A DNA stretch of 5,568 bases. Origin: Archaeoglobi archaeon (GTDB lineage Archaea > Halobacteriota > Archaeoglobi > Archaeoglobales > Archaeoglobaceae). Positions 1-5,568 of this stretch are shown here, one piece after another (position 1 is the stretch's first letter; every line of letters starts with the position of its first letter). The DNA is taken from contig QNUZ01000151.1 in assembly GCA_004347865.1 (NCBI GenBank), forward strand, positions 1-5,568, given 5' to 3'. The notes under the pieces are model-generated. The model worked only from the letters and a program-made list of their open reading frames with translations, ran no database searches and was not told the DNA's origin. The position numbers and the translations under genes are program-made.

Positions 1-119
1 GCTATATTTATGCATGCGTTCAGGTCTCTGCTGTAGATCAGCCCGCATTTCGGACATCTGAACTCCCTTCCTTTGACTTGGGCAACATGCCCGCATCTAT
101 GGTAGAATTGGGAGAGCAC
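1..119 (-). pseudogene. TnpB (IS605/IS1341-type OrfB) C-terminal zinc-ribbon remnant, partial at window edge
   Basis: Reading the minus strand from 119 down to 1 gives about 39 codons with the hallmark end of TnpB, the RNA-guided nuclease carried by IS200/IS605-family elements. The visible motifs are CGHV, then GREFRCPKCG, then SRDLNACINIA, which together form the C-terminal zinc ribbon plus the conserved RDLNA segment carrying the last RuvC aspartate. A TAA stop lies two codons upstream of the GTG at 119-117, and no RuvC or N-terminal part can be read in any frame out to nurA, so over 300 codons normally expected are missing. The first zinc ligand also appears lost: the usual CHxCG is YHRCG here, which a single TGC-to-TAC change would explain. 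The 3' end lies outside the window. It is most likely a dead fragment of an insertion sequence; a frameshifted copy is less likely. The family call is firm, but the pseudogene status is inferred. Confidence 0.75.
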
Positions 120-176
120 TATTTAAAGCTTGCCCGTTCATCCCATAGCTAAAGCTCCGGGTTTTCTGGGCACCCA

Positions 177-186
177 TTTATATAAA
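177..186. promoter_or_regulatory. Palindromic TATA-like element (TTTATATAAA)
   Basis: The ten bases TTTATATAAA are a perfect palindrome and match the archaeal TATA-box consensus on both strands. On the plus strand, transcription would start near 205-210, roughly 265 bases before nurA, giving a long leader. On the minus strand it would start near 155 and read toward the TnpB remnant. No clear purine-rich BRE is seen on either side. It could be an old transposon promoter, a distal operon promoter or chance AT-rich sequence. Confidence 0.3.
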
Positions 187-371
187 GAGGATAGCTTTTC
201 ATCAGCGATCTTATGTCCTGTGACTTTCTGAGAAATTCGAGATAGCCCTAAATCGCGGGTTAGAAAATCCCGGAATCCAAACTATTTAGAAAATACGGCA
301 AACCGTTGACGAAGTCACTGGACGAATACAACTGGCTAACCATTACCAGAAAAACAGCTCGACCGCTGCTA

Positions 372-385
372 GGCAAAATTTTGCC
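372..385. repeat. Perfect 14-bp palindrome (GGCAAAATTTTGCC)
   Basis: GGCAAAATTTTGCC is self-complementary over all 14 bases, with its centre between 378 and 379. The symmetry stops at the flanking A residues. It lies about 55-70 bases upstream of the probable nurA TATA box, a position where a dimeric helix-turn-helix regulator could bind. As RNA it has no room for a proper loop, so a DNA-level role is more likely than a terminator. No regulator is assigned, and chance occurrence in AT-rich DNA is possible. Confidence 0.4.
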
Positions 386-434
386 AATCTAAAGAAAAAT
401 TGCGGGGTTGTTTTAGGGTTTTTCAGTTGATAAT

Positions 435-448
435 CGAAAGATTTAATT
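435..448 (+). promoter_or_regulatory. Probable BRE/TATA promoter of the nurA-herA-mre11-rad50 operon
   Basis: CGAAAG (435-440) followed by ATTTAATT (441-448) fits the archaeal pattern of a purine-rich BRE directly before an AT-rich TATA box. Archaeal transcription normally starts about 25 bases past the TATA centre, here about 469-472, only a few bases before the nurA ATG at 474. The first message would therefore be leaderless or nearly so. This agrees with the absence of any GGAGG-type ribosome site before nurA, in contrast to the three downstream genes. Confidence 0.5.
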
Positions 449-473
449 CTGAGAAAAGAAATTAAAGAAAGAT

Positions 474-1727
474 ATGCCTGAGTTCCTTCACCTGTTTGCA
501 GAACGTATCAGGCATGACCTGATAAAGAGCATATTCGAGCCATTGGTTGATCTTTCTGCCCATTTTGAGAAAAACTGGGTGGATGCAGCATTAAATCCTG
601 GAAAGACTCCTATTGAAATTCTGGCAATAGACAGCAGCTCCCAGCAGGAACAGCTTCCCTGGGAAGGGATTTTTTATGTTGTAAGGGCCCTGGGAGTATC
701 CAGAAATAAGAGATACATGGATCTCGTTGCAAATGTTGATATCTCCCCTGACACAGCTAGAGAACCATATTTTCTGAGCAGAAAGAGGGAATGGCTTGAG
801 CACAGAGTTGCTCTGAAGGCGATCGATGACGGATTTTCAGGCTGCATTCTTTTTGATGGTTCAATATACGGCAGGGAAGTCCATCTACCTTTTGAGACCG
901 GATTCTCCAACGACAGGGATTTTATGATCGAATATTTCAGAACTTTTTTAGAGCTCATCGATGCCTGTAGAGAGAGAAAAATTTGCATGATCGGAATCAG
1001 CAAGGAAAGCAGAAGCTCATTCTTCCGTGAGTTTCTGCTTCTTAACTTTGCGCTTGAGATGAAAAGCGAGCTGGGGCTCGATGAAGCCGAGATCGCTAAA
1101 ATTTTTTCGGAAATACTGGATAACAGATACGAAGCGCTTAGAAAGATTAAAAACGCAAATAACAAAAAGCTGAGAGTTCTGGCAGAGGAATTGCTTTCAA
1201 GAAAACCCGACTTTGCGCTAATACTGAATCATGCGCGGAAAACGGGTTACACAGTACCGCTGCTACTCGGAGCCTCGGCAGGGTGGAGGAGAGGGATAGA
1301 GCAGATTATGAAGGAACCGGAAGCTTTTTTAAAATCGAGATTTCCGATCTGCAGTCAGAGTGAGGAATTCGTGGATAAAGCGATGGAAGTTGTTACCAGA
1401 ATCCCCGAAATGCCCGCAGTGGTCTCATTCCACGTTCTTCCCTCAATTTCGGATACTCCGGTAAGGGTTGATGCCCCGGCATGGTGCCTCGGACTGGAAA
1501 AAAAGCTGCTGGATGTCGGCTGGCCCGAAAGGACAAACGTTGATGTCGGAGGGATTTTGGAAATAATCTCTGCAGGCTACTGCGGTCCCGAAAATTACAA
1601 CATATGGCTTAAAGCCGCTCACGATGGTGTAAAGCTTTCTTCGGAAGTCTTTGAGAGGCTTTATTTTGGCAGGATTATGGAAATTTTTGGTTCCTACAAA
1701 AAGGTGAGGAGGGAAAGGTATGGATGA
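474..1727 (+). CDS. nurA: NurA 5'-3' nuclease, HerA partner in DNA end resection
   Basis: This 417-residue protein is identified as NurA, the nuclease that forms a complex with the HerA hexamer and degrades the 5' strand at DNA breaks. Visible family features are the N-terminal AIDSSS with the probable catalytic aspartate D53, ILFDGS with D128 as the second acidic metal ligand, GISK at about 173-176, FHVLP with H320, RVDAPAW around 331-337 and a C-terminal KAAHDGVKLS with H383, as in the RNase H-like NurA nuclease fold. The length is within the family range. The ATG at 474 is chosen because it lies just after the probable promoter and leaves a normal N-terminal helix before the first motif; no Shine-Dalgarno precedes it. 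It is the first gene of the operon and its last eight bases overlap herA. NurA diverges quickly, so the call rests on the motifs plus the herA neighbour; together they are convincing. Confidence 0.93.
   Translation: MPEFLHLFAERIRHDLIKSIFEPLVDLSAHFEKNWVDAALNPGKTPIEILAIDSSSQQEQLPWEGIFYVVRALGVSRNKRYMDLVANVDISPDTAREPYFLSRKREWLEHRVALKAIDDGFSGCILFDGSIYGREVHLPFETGFSNDRDFMIEYFRTFLELIDACRERKICMIGISKESRSSFFREFLLLNFALEMKSELGLDEAEIAKIFSEILDNRYEALRKIKNANNKKLRVLAEELLSRKPDFALILNHARKTGYTVPLLLGASAGWRRGIEQIMKEPEAFLKSRFPICSQSEEFVDKAMEVVTRIPEMPAVVSFHVLPSISDTPVRVDAPAWCLGLEKKLLDVGWPERTNVDVGGILEIISAGYCGPENYNIWLKAAHDGVKLSSEVFERLYFGRIMEIFGSYKKVRRERYG
1703..1713 (+). promoter_or_regulatory. herA ribosome binding site
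   Basis: GGTGAGGAGGG lies inside the 3' end of nurA. Its GGAGG core (1708-1712) is seven bases before the herA ATG at 1720, a good match to the archaeal 16S rRNA tail. It supports this start and translation of herA from within the nurA reading frame. Confidence 0.75.
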
Positions 1728-3288
1728 GTCCAGGATCGGATACGTTGTCGGCGAAGCGGATCCAACTGAGTTCTGGTTCTCCGTTGACAGAGAGAGACAT
1801 CCCCAGCGCTGGGATTATGTCGTCGTGAATTCGAAGGAATTCGTGGACGGTGAAGACAGAGATGTGCAGGTGCTCGCGCAGATAGAAACCGTGGTCTCTC
1901 AAAGCCTGGCCCTCAACCGTCCCGAGCTCATGAGCGTACAGGCTGTGGAGAGGATAGTGGAGGAAAACCTTGTTGAGCCAAGGATTCTTGCAAAGGCCAG
2001 AGTTCTCGGATTTATGCACAACGGAGAGGTTCTGCAGCCGAAGAGGGCCATTTTTCCGGGCGAACCCGTTTATCGCGCGCCAAAAGAAATTCTCCAGACC
2101 TTCTATTCCTATCCCGAATCTGAAGGTCTTTTTGTCGGCTATCTCATCTCAAGGCCCGAGATTCCCGTCTTCCTCAGTATTAGGGGTTTGAGGAGGCACC
2201 TTGCAATCCTCGCCCAGACGGGGGCCGGAAAAAGCTATGCCGCAGGAGTGCTGATCGAGGAGCTTCTGAAAAAGGGCGCAACGGTAGTTGTAATAGACCC
2301 GCACGCCGACTACGTCTTTTTATCACTCAAAAGGGATGGGAAGAGCTATTCGGACAGAATTACAGTCTTCAGGACTCCGAAAAGTACGGGCAGATACAGC
2401 CTTCCAAGGAGGCCCGAGACTTACGAGGTCAAGTTCTCGGAGCTCAGCCTGGGGGAAATAGCGTTCGTTTGCGGGATAGAGGAAAGGTTTACGAACATAC
2501 TCAAAAGCCTCAGGGATGCTCTGAACGCTCTCAGAGAGAATGGGGACTACAGGCTTGAGGACCTGATAAACTATCTGCAAGCCCAGGATGACGACTCGGC
2601 ATTTAAAGCCCTGAACTACGTCAACAAGCTTCAGAAGATTAACGTTTTCGGGGATGCAACCACGGATATAGGCAGGATTCTCAGGCCAATGCACGTTTCA
2701 GTCATGGATCTCTCCGGACTTGAGGACAGCATGGCGGATTACATCGTCTTCAGGCTCCTCAGCGATATCTATTCCGCCAGGGAGAAGAATGAGTTCGAGT
2801 ATCCTGTCTTCGTATTCATAGAGGAGGCGCACAGGTTCGTTCCAAACAAGGAGAGCACTCTTTCGAAGGATATAATAAAGAGGATTGCCGCAGAGGGCAG
2901 GAAGTTCGGCGTTTTCCTCACGCTCATAACCCAGAGGCCGAACAAGATCGATCAAGACGTTCTCAGCCAGTGCAACAGCCAGATAATCATGAGGATAACA
3001 AATCCGGAGGACCAGAAAGCGGTTAGGGCCAGTTCGGAGAGAATGAGCGAGAGCCTGCTCAGAGACCTTCCCGGGCTGAATGTGGGCGAGGCTGTGGTAG
3101 TTGGGGAGATAACAAAGGCTCCCGTTATGGTGAAGATAAGGCGGAGGGAAACGAAAGAGGGTGGAGCGGATATAGATGTTGTCGGGAGCCTTAGGAGGGC
3201 GATTGAAATGGTAAGGGAGGAGGAAAATAAGAGGGGAGCGGGTTTAAGGGAAATTAGGGAGATGATGAAGCTTACGGAGGGATACTGA
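1720..3288 (+). CDS. herA: HerA bipolar DNA translocase (FtsK/HerA-superfamily ATPase)
   Basis: This 522-residue protein is HerA, a hexameric ring ATPase that pumps double-stranded DNA and drives the NurA nuclease during end resection. Residues 1 to about 115 fit the N-terminal HAS-barrel that contacts NurA. The ATPase core follows with Walker A AQTGAGKS (165-172, K171), the HerA-typical VVVIDPHADY (189-198), and Walker B VFVFIEEAH (363-371) with tandem E368 and E369. The segment from 388 to 411, containing AAEGRKFG and TLITQRPNKID, carries the conserved arginine and the sensor-like TQRP. The C-terminal part is charged, as in the family. The length matches known HerA proteins of about 500 residues. 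The ATG is fixed by a strong ribosome site and overlaps the nurA stop in ATGGATGA; its stop overlaps the mre11 start in TGATG. The gene appears intact with all key residues present. Confidence 0.97.
   Translation: MDESRIGYVVGEADPTEFWFSVDRERHPQRWDYVVVNSKEFVDGEDRDVQVLAQIETVVSQSLALNRPELMSVQAVERIVEENLVEPRILAKARVLGFMHNGEVLQPKRAIFPGEPVYRAPKEILQTFYSYPESEGLFVGYLISRPEIPVFLSIRGLRRHLAILAQTGAGKSYAAGVLIEELLKKGATVVVIDPHADYVFLSLKRDGKSYSDRITVFRTPKSTGRYSLPRRPETYEVKFSELSLGEIAFVCGIEERFTNILKSLRDALNALRENGDYRLEDLINYLQAQDDDSAFKALNYVNKLQKINVFGDATTDIGRILRPMHVSVMDLSGLEDSMADYIVFRLLSDIYSAREKNEFEYPVFVFIEEAHRFVPNKESTLSKDIIKRIAAEGRKFGVFLTLITQRPNKIDQDVLSQCNSQIIMRITNPEDQKAVRASSERMSESLLRDLPGLNVGEAVVVGEITKAPVMVKIRRRETKEGGADIDVVGSLRRAIEMVREEENKRGAGLREIREMMKLTEGY
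3276..3280 (+). promoter_or_regulatory. mre11 ribosome binding site
   Basis: GGAGG sits seven bases before the ATG at 3288, within the last codons of herA. The start codon shares its A with the herA TGA stop (TGATG), a typical stop-restart arrangement, so mre11 translation is probably coupled to herA. Confidence 0.75.
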
Positions 3289-4382
3289 TGAGGATAGCCC
3301 ACATTTCCGACACCCATCTCGGCTACAGGCAGTTCCAGCTGGATGAGAGGGAGAACGACCTGTACGAGGCCTTTGAGCAGGCCGTCGATAGGGCGATTGA
3401 GGAAAGAGCTGACGTTTTTATTCACTCCGGGGATCTCTTTGATTCGCCAACGCCGCCAATTAAGGCGCTTTACGTTTTCAAGAACCTAATAAGAAGGGTC
3501 AACGATAAGATGAAGTTTTACTGCGTCCTTGGGGACCACGACAGGCCGAAAAGAAAGGGGATGCCGCCGCACAAGCTCTTCGACATACGGGTTCTGGGCG
3601 TGAACGAGCTTGAGTGGGAGGAGGTTAACGGTGTTTTGATTGCTGGCATCTCGAATATGAGGGGAAAGCTGGCTGAGATCCTCAGGCAGGAGATGGCGAA
3701 GTTCGATTCAATTGCAGAGAAGTACAGGAATTCAATTCTGGTAGCCCATCAGGCCATAGACAAGTACCTGTCGTTTGAGGGAAGTTACGAGCTTAAGGAA
3801 GACGATCTGCCCAGAAATGCGAGCTACCTTGCGTTCGGACACATACACTCAAGGCAGATTGCGAGATTCGGAAAAGGGTTCCTAGCCTATGCAGGGGCCA
3901 CGGAGATCCTCAGGAGGGATGAAATCCCCTCATGGCATAAGGAGGGAAAGGGTTTCCTCATTGTGGACTTTGACGGAGATGAGCCAGAGGTGGAGAAGGT
4001 GAATCTGGACATAAGGCCCCAGTTTGAAGTGGATGTCGAGTACGAAAAGATTGATGAGATCCTAAAGCTGGATTTTTCCAGAAAACCGTTGCTCTACGTA
4101 AGCATTAAGGGAGAGAAAATGGATGCGGGTCAAATTCACGAGAAGCTCCAGGAATTGCTCAAGGATAGGGTTCTGTACTTCAGATACAATCTCGTAGATA
4201 CTAGCAAGCCTGTTCCTGAGCTACCGAAGGGACAGATAAGGATGGATGAACTGCTCAGGGCACATCTGAAGGACGAGAGACTTGTAAGTCTGGCACTCGA
4301 ACTGCTGGGACCGCTGTCCAGGGGAGAAATAGAGGAGGCGAAGGAAATTGCAAACAGATACTTAGAGGAGGTGATGAAATGA
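3288..4382 (+). CDS. mre11: Mre11 nuclease of the Mre11-Rad50 DNA break complex
   Basis: This 364-residue protein is an Mre11/SbcD-type metallophosphoesterase, the manganese-dependent nuclease that joins Rad50 to process DNA double-strand ends. The phosphoesterase motifs occur in order: ISDTHLG (D8, H10), HSGDLFD (D49), LGDHDRP (D83, H84, D85), VAHQ (H154) and FGHIHSRQ (H185, H187), followed by YAGATE near 201-206. About 244-310 fits the capping domain, and the helical tail from about 319 to 363 fits the Rad50-binding helices. The length is usual for compact archaeal forms. One oddity is that the third motif reads GDHD where the family norm is GNHD, so an aspartate takes the place of a metal-binding asparagine. 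All other ligands are present, so activity is expected. It starts on the herA stop and overlaps rad50 by four bases. Confidence 0.97.
   Translation: MRIAHISDTHLGYRQFQLDERENDLYEAFEQAVDRAIEERADVFIHSGDLFDSPTPPIKALYVFKNLIRRVNDKMKFYCVLGDHDRPKRKGMPPHKLFDIRVLGVNELEWEEVNGVLIAGISNMRGKLAEILRQEMAKFDSIAEKYRNSILVAHQAIDKYLSFEGSYELKEDDLPRNASYLAFGHIHSRQIARFGKGFLAYAGATEILRRDEIPSWHKEGKGFLIVDFDGDEPEVEKVNLDIRPQFEVDVEYEKIDEILKLDFSRKPLLYVSIKGEKMDAGQIHEKLQELLKDRVLYFRYNLVDTSKPVPELPKGQIRMDELLRAHLKDERLVSLALELLGPLSRGEIEEAKEIANRYLEEVMK
4367..4375 (+). promoter_or_regulatory. rad50 ribosome binding site
   Basis: GGAGGTGAT is a full-length match to the anti-Shine-Dalgarno tail of archaeal 16S rRNA. It lies inside the last codons of mre11, with seven bases between GGAGG and the ATG at 4379. 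It is the strongest ribosome site in the window and decides the rad50 start. Confidence 0.85.
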
Positions 4383-5568
4383 TAATAAAGAGCGTTGCGA
4401 TGAGGGATTTCATATCCCACGAGAACACGGAGATCGAATTTCCGCTGGGAGTGACCGTCATTGTCGGGCCCAACGGTGCCGGAAAGACCTCAATTCTCGA
4501 TGCTATCGTCTTCGGGCTTTTTGGCGAAAGAGCGAGGGGCGATAGGTTTGATGACCTGATAAGGAGGGGACGCAGTTCTGCGGAAGTCAGAATAACCTTT
4601 GAACAGGGTAAAAATGTATACAAAGTCAGTATCACGAGGAAAAAGAGAGGGGTTGAAGCATTTCTTGAGAGAGAGGGATTCGGAATCGTGGCAACGTCTG
4701 TAAACGAAGTTAGCAGGGAGATCTCAAGGATAATGGAGATGGACAAGGAGACGGCTTTGAAGTCGATCATCGTAAGGCAGGGAGAAATAGCGAGCCTTTT
4801 GGAGGAAAATCCGAAAGAAAGGAAGAATCTGTTTGGAAAGCTGCTCGGGATTGAGAACCTCGAGAGAGCATGGGATAACATGAAGCATCTTATCGATCAT
4901 TTCAATGGGTATTCGAAGGATTATGAAAGGCTGAAGTCAGAAGTGGATTTGAGAAGGAAAGATCTGAACAAGCTTTCAAGCGAGCTCGAAGCCCTTGAAA
5001 AGGAGATAATGGAGCTGGAAGAGAAATTGAGCCAGAAATCCGTGGAATACGGGGAAATTGAAAAGGAAGTGGAAGAACTGAAAAAGAGGAGGGAGGAATA
5101 CGAGAGGCTCTCGAAAGAGCTGGAGAGGATCAGAAAGGAGATAGAATTGAGGGAGAAAGAGCTGGAAGAAACAGGAGAAAGGCTAAAAAAGGCCAGAGAA
5201 GCGAAAATTGAGGCAGAAAAACTGAAAGCTGAGGTCGAAAAGATTCCAGTGGTCGAGGAACTGATAAGACTCTCGGAGAGCATCGAAACGAAAAAACAGA
5301 GGCTTGAGGAGAAGAGATTGGAGCTGGAGAAGATTCAAAGTCACAAAAGAGCCTTAAAAGAAACGGAAAAGGCGTACAGCGAGTACAGATCCATTGAAAA
5401 GGCAATTGAGGAGTTGAAAAAGAGGGAGGAAGATCTCAGAGGGACGGATAACCTAAAAGCGGAGAAGGCTGCAAAATTGAAACACCTGGAGAATTCGCTG
5501 AATTCCGACAGCGCAGAGTTTGAGAGGCTGAGGAGCAAAATTCTTGAGTACTTGCCAGAGATTTCGCC
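4379..5568 (+). CDS. rad50: Rad50 ATPase, N-terminal part (runs off the right edge)
   Basis: The frame stays open from the ATG at 4379 to the window end, giving 396 codons of Rad50, the SMC-like ATPase that tethers DNA ends and controls Mre11. The N-terminal strand reads MIIKSVAMRDFISHENTEIE, as usual for Rad50/SbcC. Walker A is GPNGAGKTS (residues 30-38, K36). The Q-loop is IIVRQGEIASL, with Q134 as the probable metal-coordinating glutamine. From about residue 160 the protein becomes very rich in Glu, Lys, Leu and Arg, with heptad-like spacing that fits the first arm of the long antiparallel coiled coil. The zinc hook CxxC, the return arm, the signature motif and Walker B should follow outside the window; archaeal Rad50 is usually close to 900 residues, so under half is visible. 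It overlaps mre11 in ATGA and is probably translationally coupled, helping to keep the two subunits in balance. Confidence 0.96.
   Translation, partial: MIIKSVAMRDFISHENTEIEFPLGVTVIVGPNGAGKTSILDAIVFGLFGERARGDRFDDLIRRGRSSAEVRITFEQGKNVYKVSITRKKRGVEAFLEREGFGIVATSVNEVSREISRIMEMDKETALKSIIVRQGEIASLLEENPKERKNLFGKLLGIENLERAWDNMKHLIDHFNGYSKDYERLKSEVDLRRKDLNKLSSELEALEKEIMELEEKLSQKSVEYGEIEKEVEELKKRREEYERLSKELERIRKEIELREKELEETGERLKKAREAKIEAEKLKAEVEKIPVVEELIRLSESIETKKQRLEEKRLELEKIQSHKRALKETEKAYSEYRSIEKAIEELKKREEDLRGTDNLKAEKAAKLKHLENSLNSDSAEFERLRSKILEYLPEIS

Larger units (their letters stand above)
120..434. other. Intergenic region without a convincing gene
   Basis: About 315 bases separate the TnpB remnant from the nurA promoter. 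No frame on either strand gives a protein I recognise. The longest start-to-stop frame I read by eye is a 26-residue minus-strand frame from 176 to 97, which overlaps the zinc-ribbon piece in a different frame and resembles nothing known. The stretch holds two TATA-like sequences (120-127 and 177-186), a weak CGGG/CCCG hairpin (256-272) and a perfect palindrome (372-385). I see no tRNA, CRISPR repeat or complete C/D-box RNA. It may be partly decayed insertion-sequence DNA and partly the regulatory region of the operon. Confidence 0.6.

Noticed and set aside
97..176. Minus-strand 26-codon frame starting at the ATG complementary to 174-176
   Set aside because: Short, matches nothing known, has no ribosome site, and overlaps the TnpB ribbon in another frame.
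195..230. Possible C/D-box guide RNA (a CTGATGA on the minus strand and a CTGA on the plus strand)
   Set aside because: The two boxes are on opposite strands, and neither strand has a correctly spaced C plus D pair.
256..272. CGGG-TTAGAAAAT-CCCG hairpin resembling a tRNA T-arm
   Set aside because: Only four pairs, a nine-base loop and no TTC T-loop core; no acceptor, anticodon or D arm around it. Not a tRNA or a clear tRNA fragment.
120..473. CRISPR array or tandem repeats upstream of the operon
   Set aside because: No sequence unit recurs; only isolated palindromes are present.
674..1165. 163-residue minus-strand frame opposite nurA
   Set aside because: Ser/Leu-rich shadow of the helical part of NurA, with no domain and no ribosome site.
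2323..3425. Minus-strand frames opposite herA and the start of mre11
   Set aside because: Antisense to the conserved HerA core and the Mre11 N-terminus; no recognisable domains.
4136..4881. Minus-strand open frames across the mre11-rad50 junction (4136-4420 and 4255-4881)
   Set aside because: They lie opposite well-supported Mre11 and Rad50 motifs and have low-complexity Ser/Leu/Pro composition typical of antisense reading.
4921..5538. Serine- and phenylalanine-rich minus-strand frames (4921-5283, 5130-5405, 5341-5538)
   Set aside because: These are the antisense image of the Glu/Lys/Leu-rich Rad50 coiled coil; GAG, GAA and AAG codons read backwards give Ser, Leu and Phe. There are no domain features.

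Overview
The window looks like chromosomal DNA from a thermophilic euryarchaeon, most likely of the Archaeoglobus type (an inference from protein flavour and gene order; the species cannot be fixed from the sequence alone). The evidence is a compact operon encoding the archaeal HerA-NurA and Mre11-Rad50 DNA end-resection machinery, archaeal-style promoter elements (BRE/TATA), strong GGAGGTGAT-type ribosome sites inside the operon, and a purine-rich coding strand full of Glu, Lys and Arg codons.

Layout. Positions 1-119 (minus strand) hold the C-terminal zinc-ribbon piece of an IS605/IS1341-type TnpB protein. It is cut off by the left window edge and has no recognisable upstream part inside the window, so it is probably a decayed insertion-sequence remnant. 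Positions 120-473 contain no convincing gene. This stretch carries AT-rich TATA-like elements, a perfect 14-bp palindrome and, just before the first gene, a probable BRE/TATA promoter. From 474 to the right edge, four genes run on the plus strand with no gaps: nurA (474-1727), herA (1720-3288), mre11 (3288-4382) and rad50 (4379 to beyond 5568). They overlap by 8, 1 and 4 bases, so they are almost certainly one transcript with coupled translation.

Function. Mre11-Rad50 recognises and opens double-strand DNA ends. The hexameric HerA translocase, working with the NurA nuclease, then carries out long-range 5'-strand resection to give the 3' single strand used by the RadA recombinase. Having all four genes in one operon matches the known archaeal arrangement. 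All of the coding content therefore belongs to a described system and I see no undescribed system here. The points most worth a second look are an Asn-to-Asp change in a metal-binding motif of Mre11, the degraded TnpB remnant, and the palindrome upstream of nurA.
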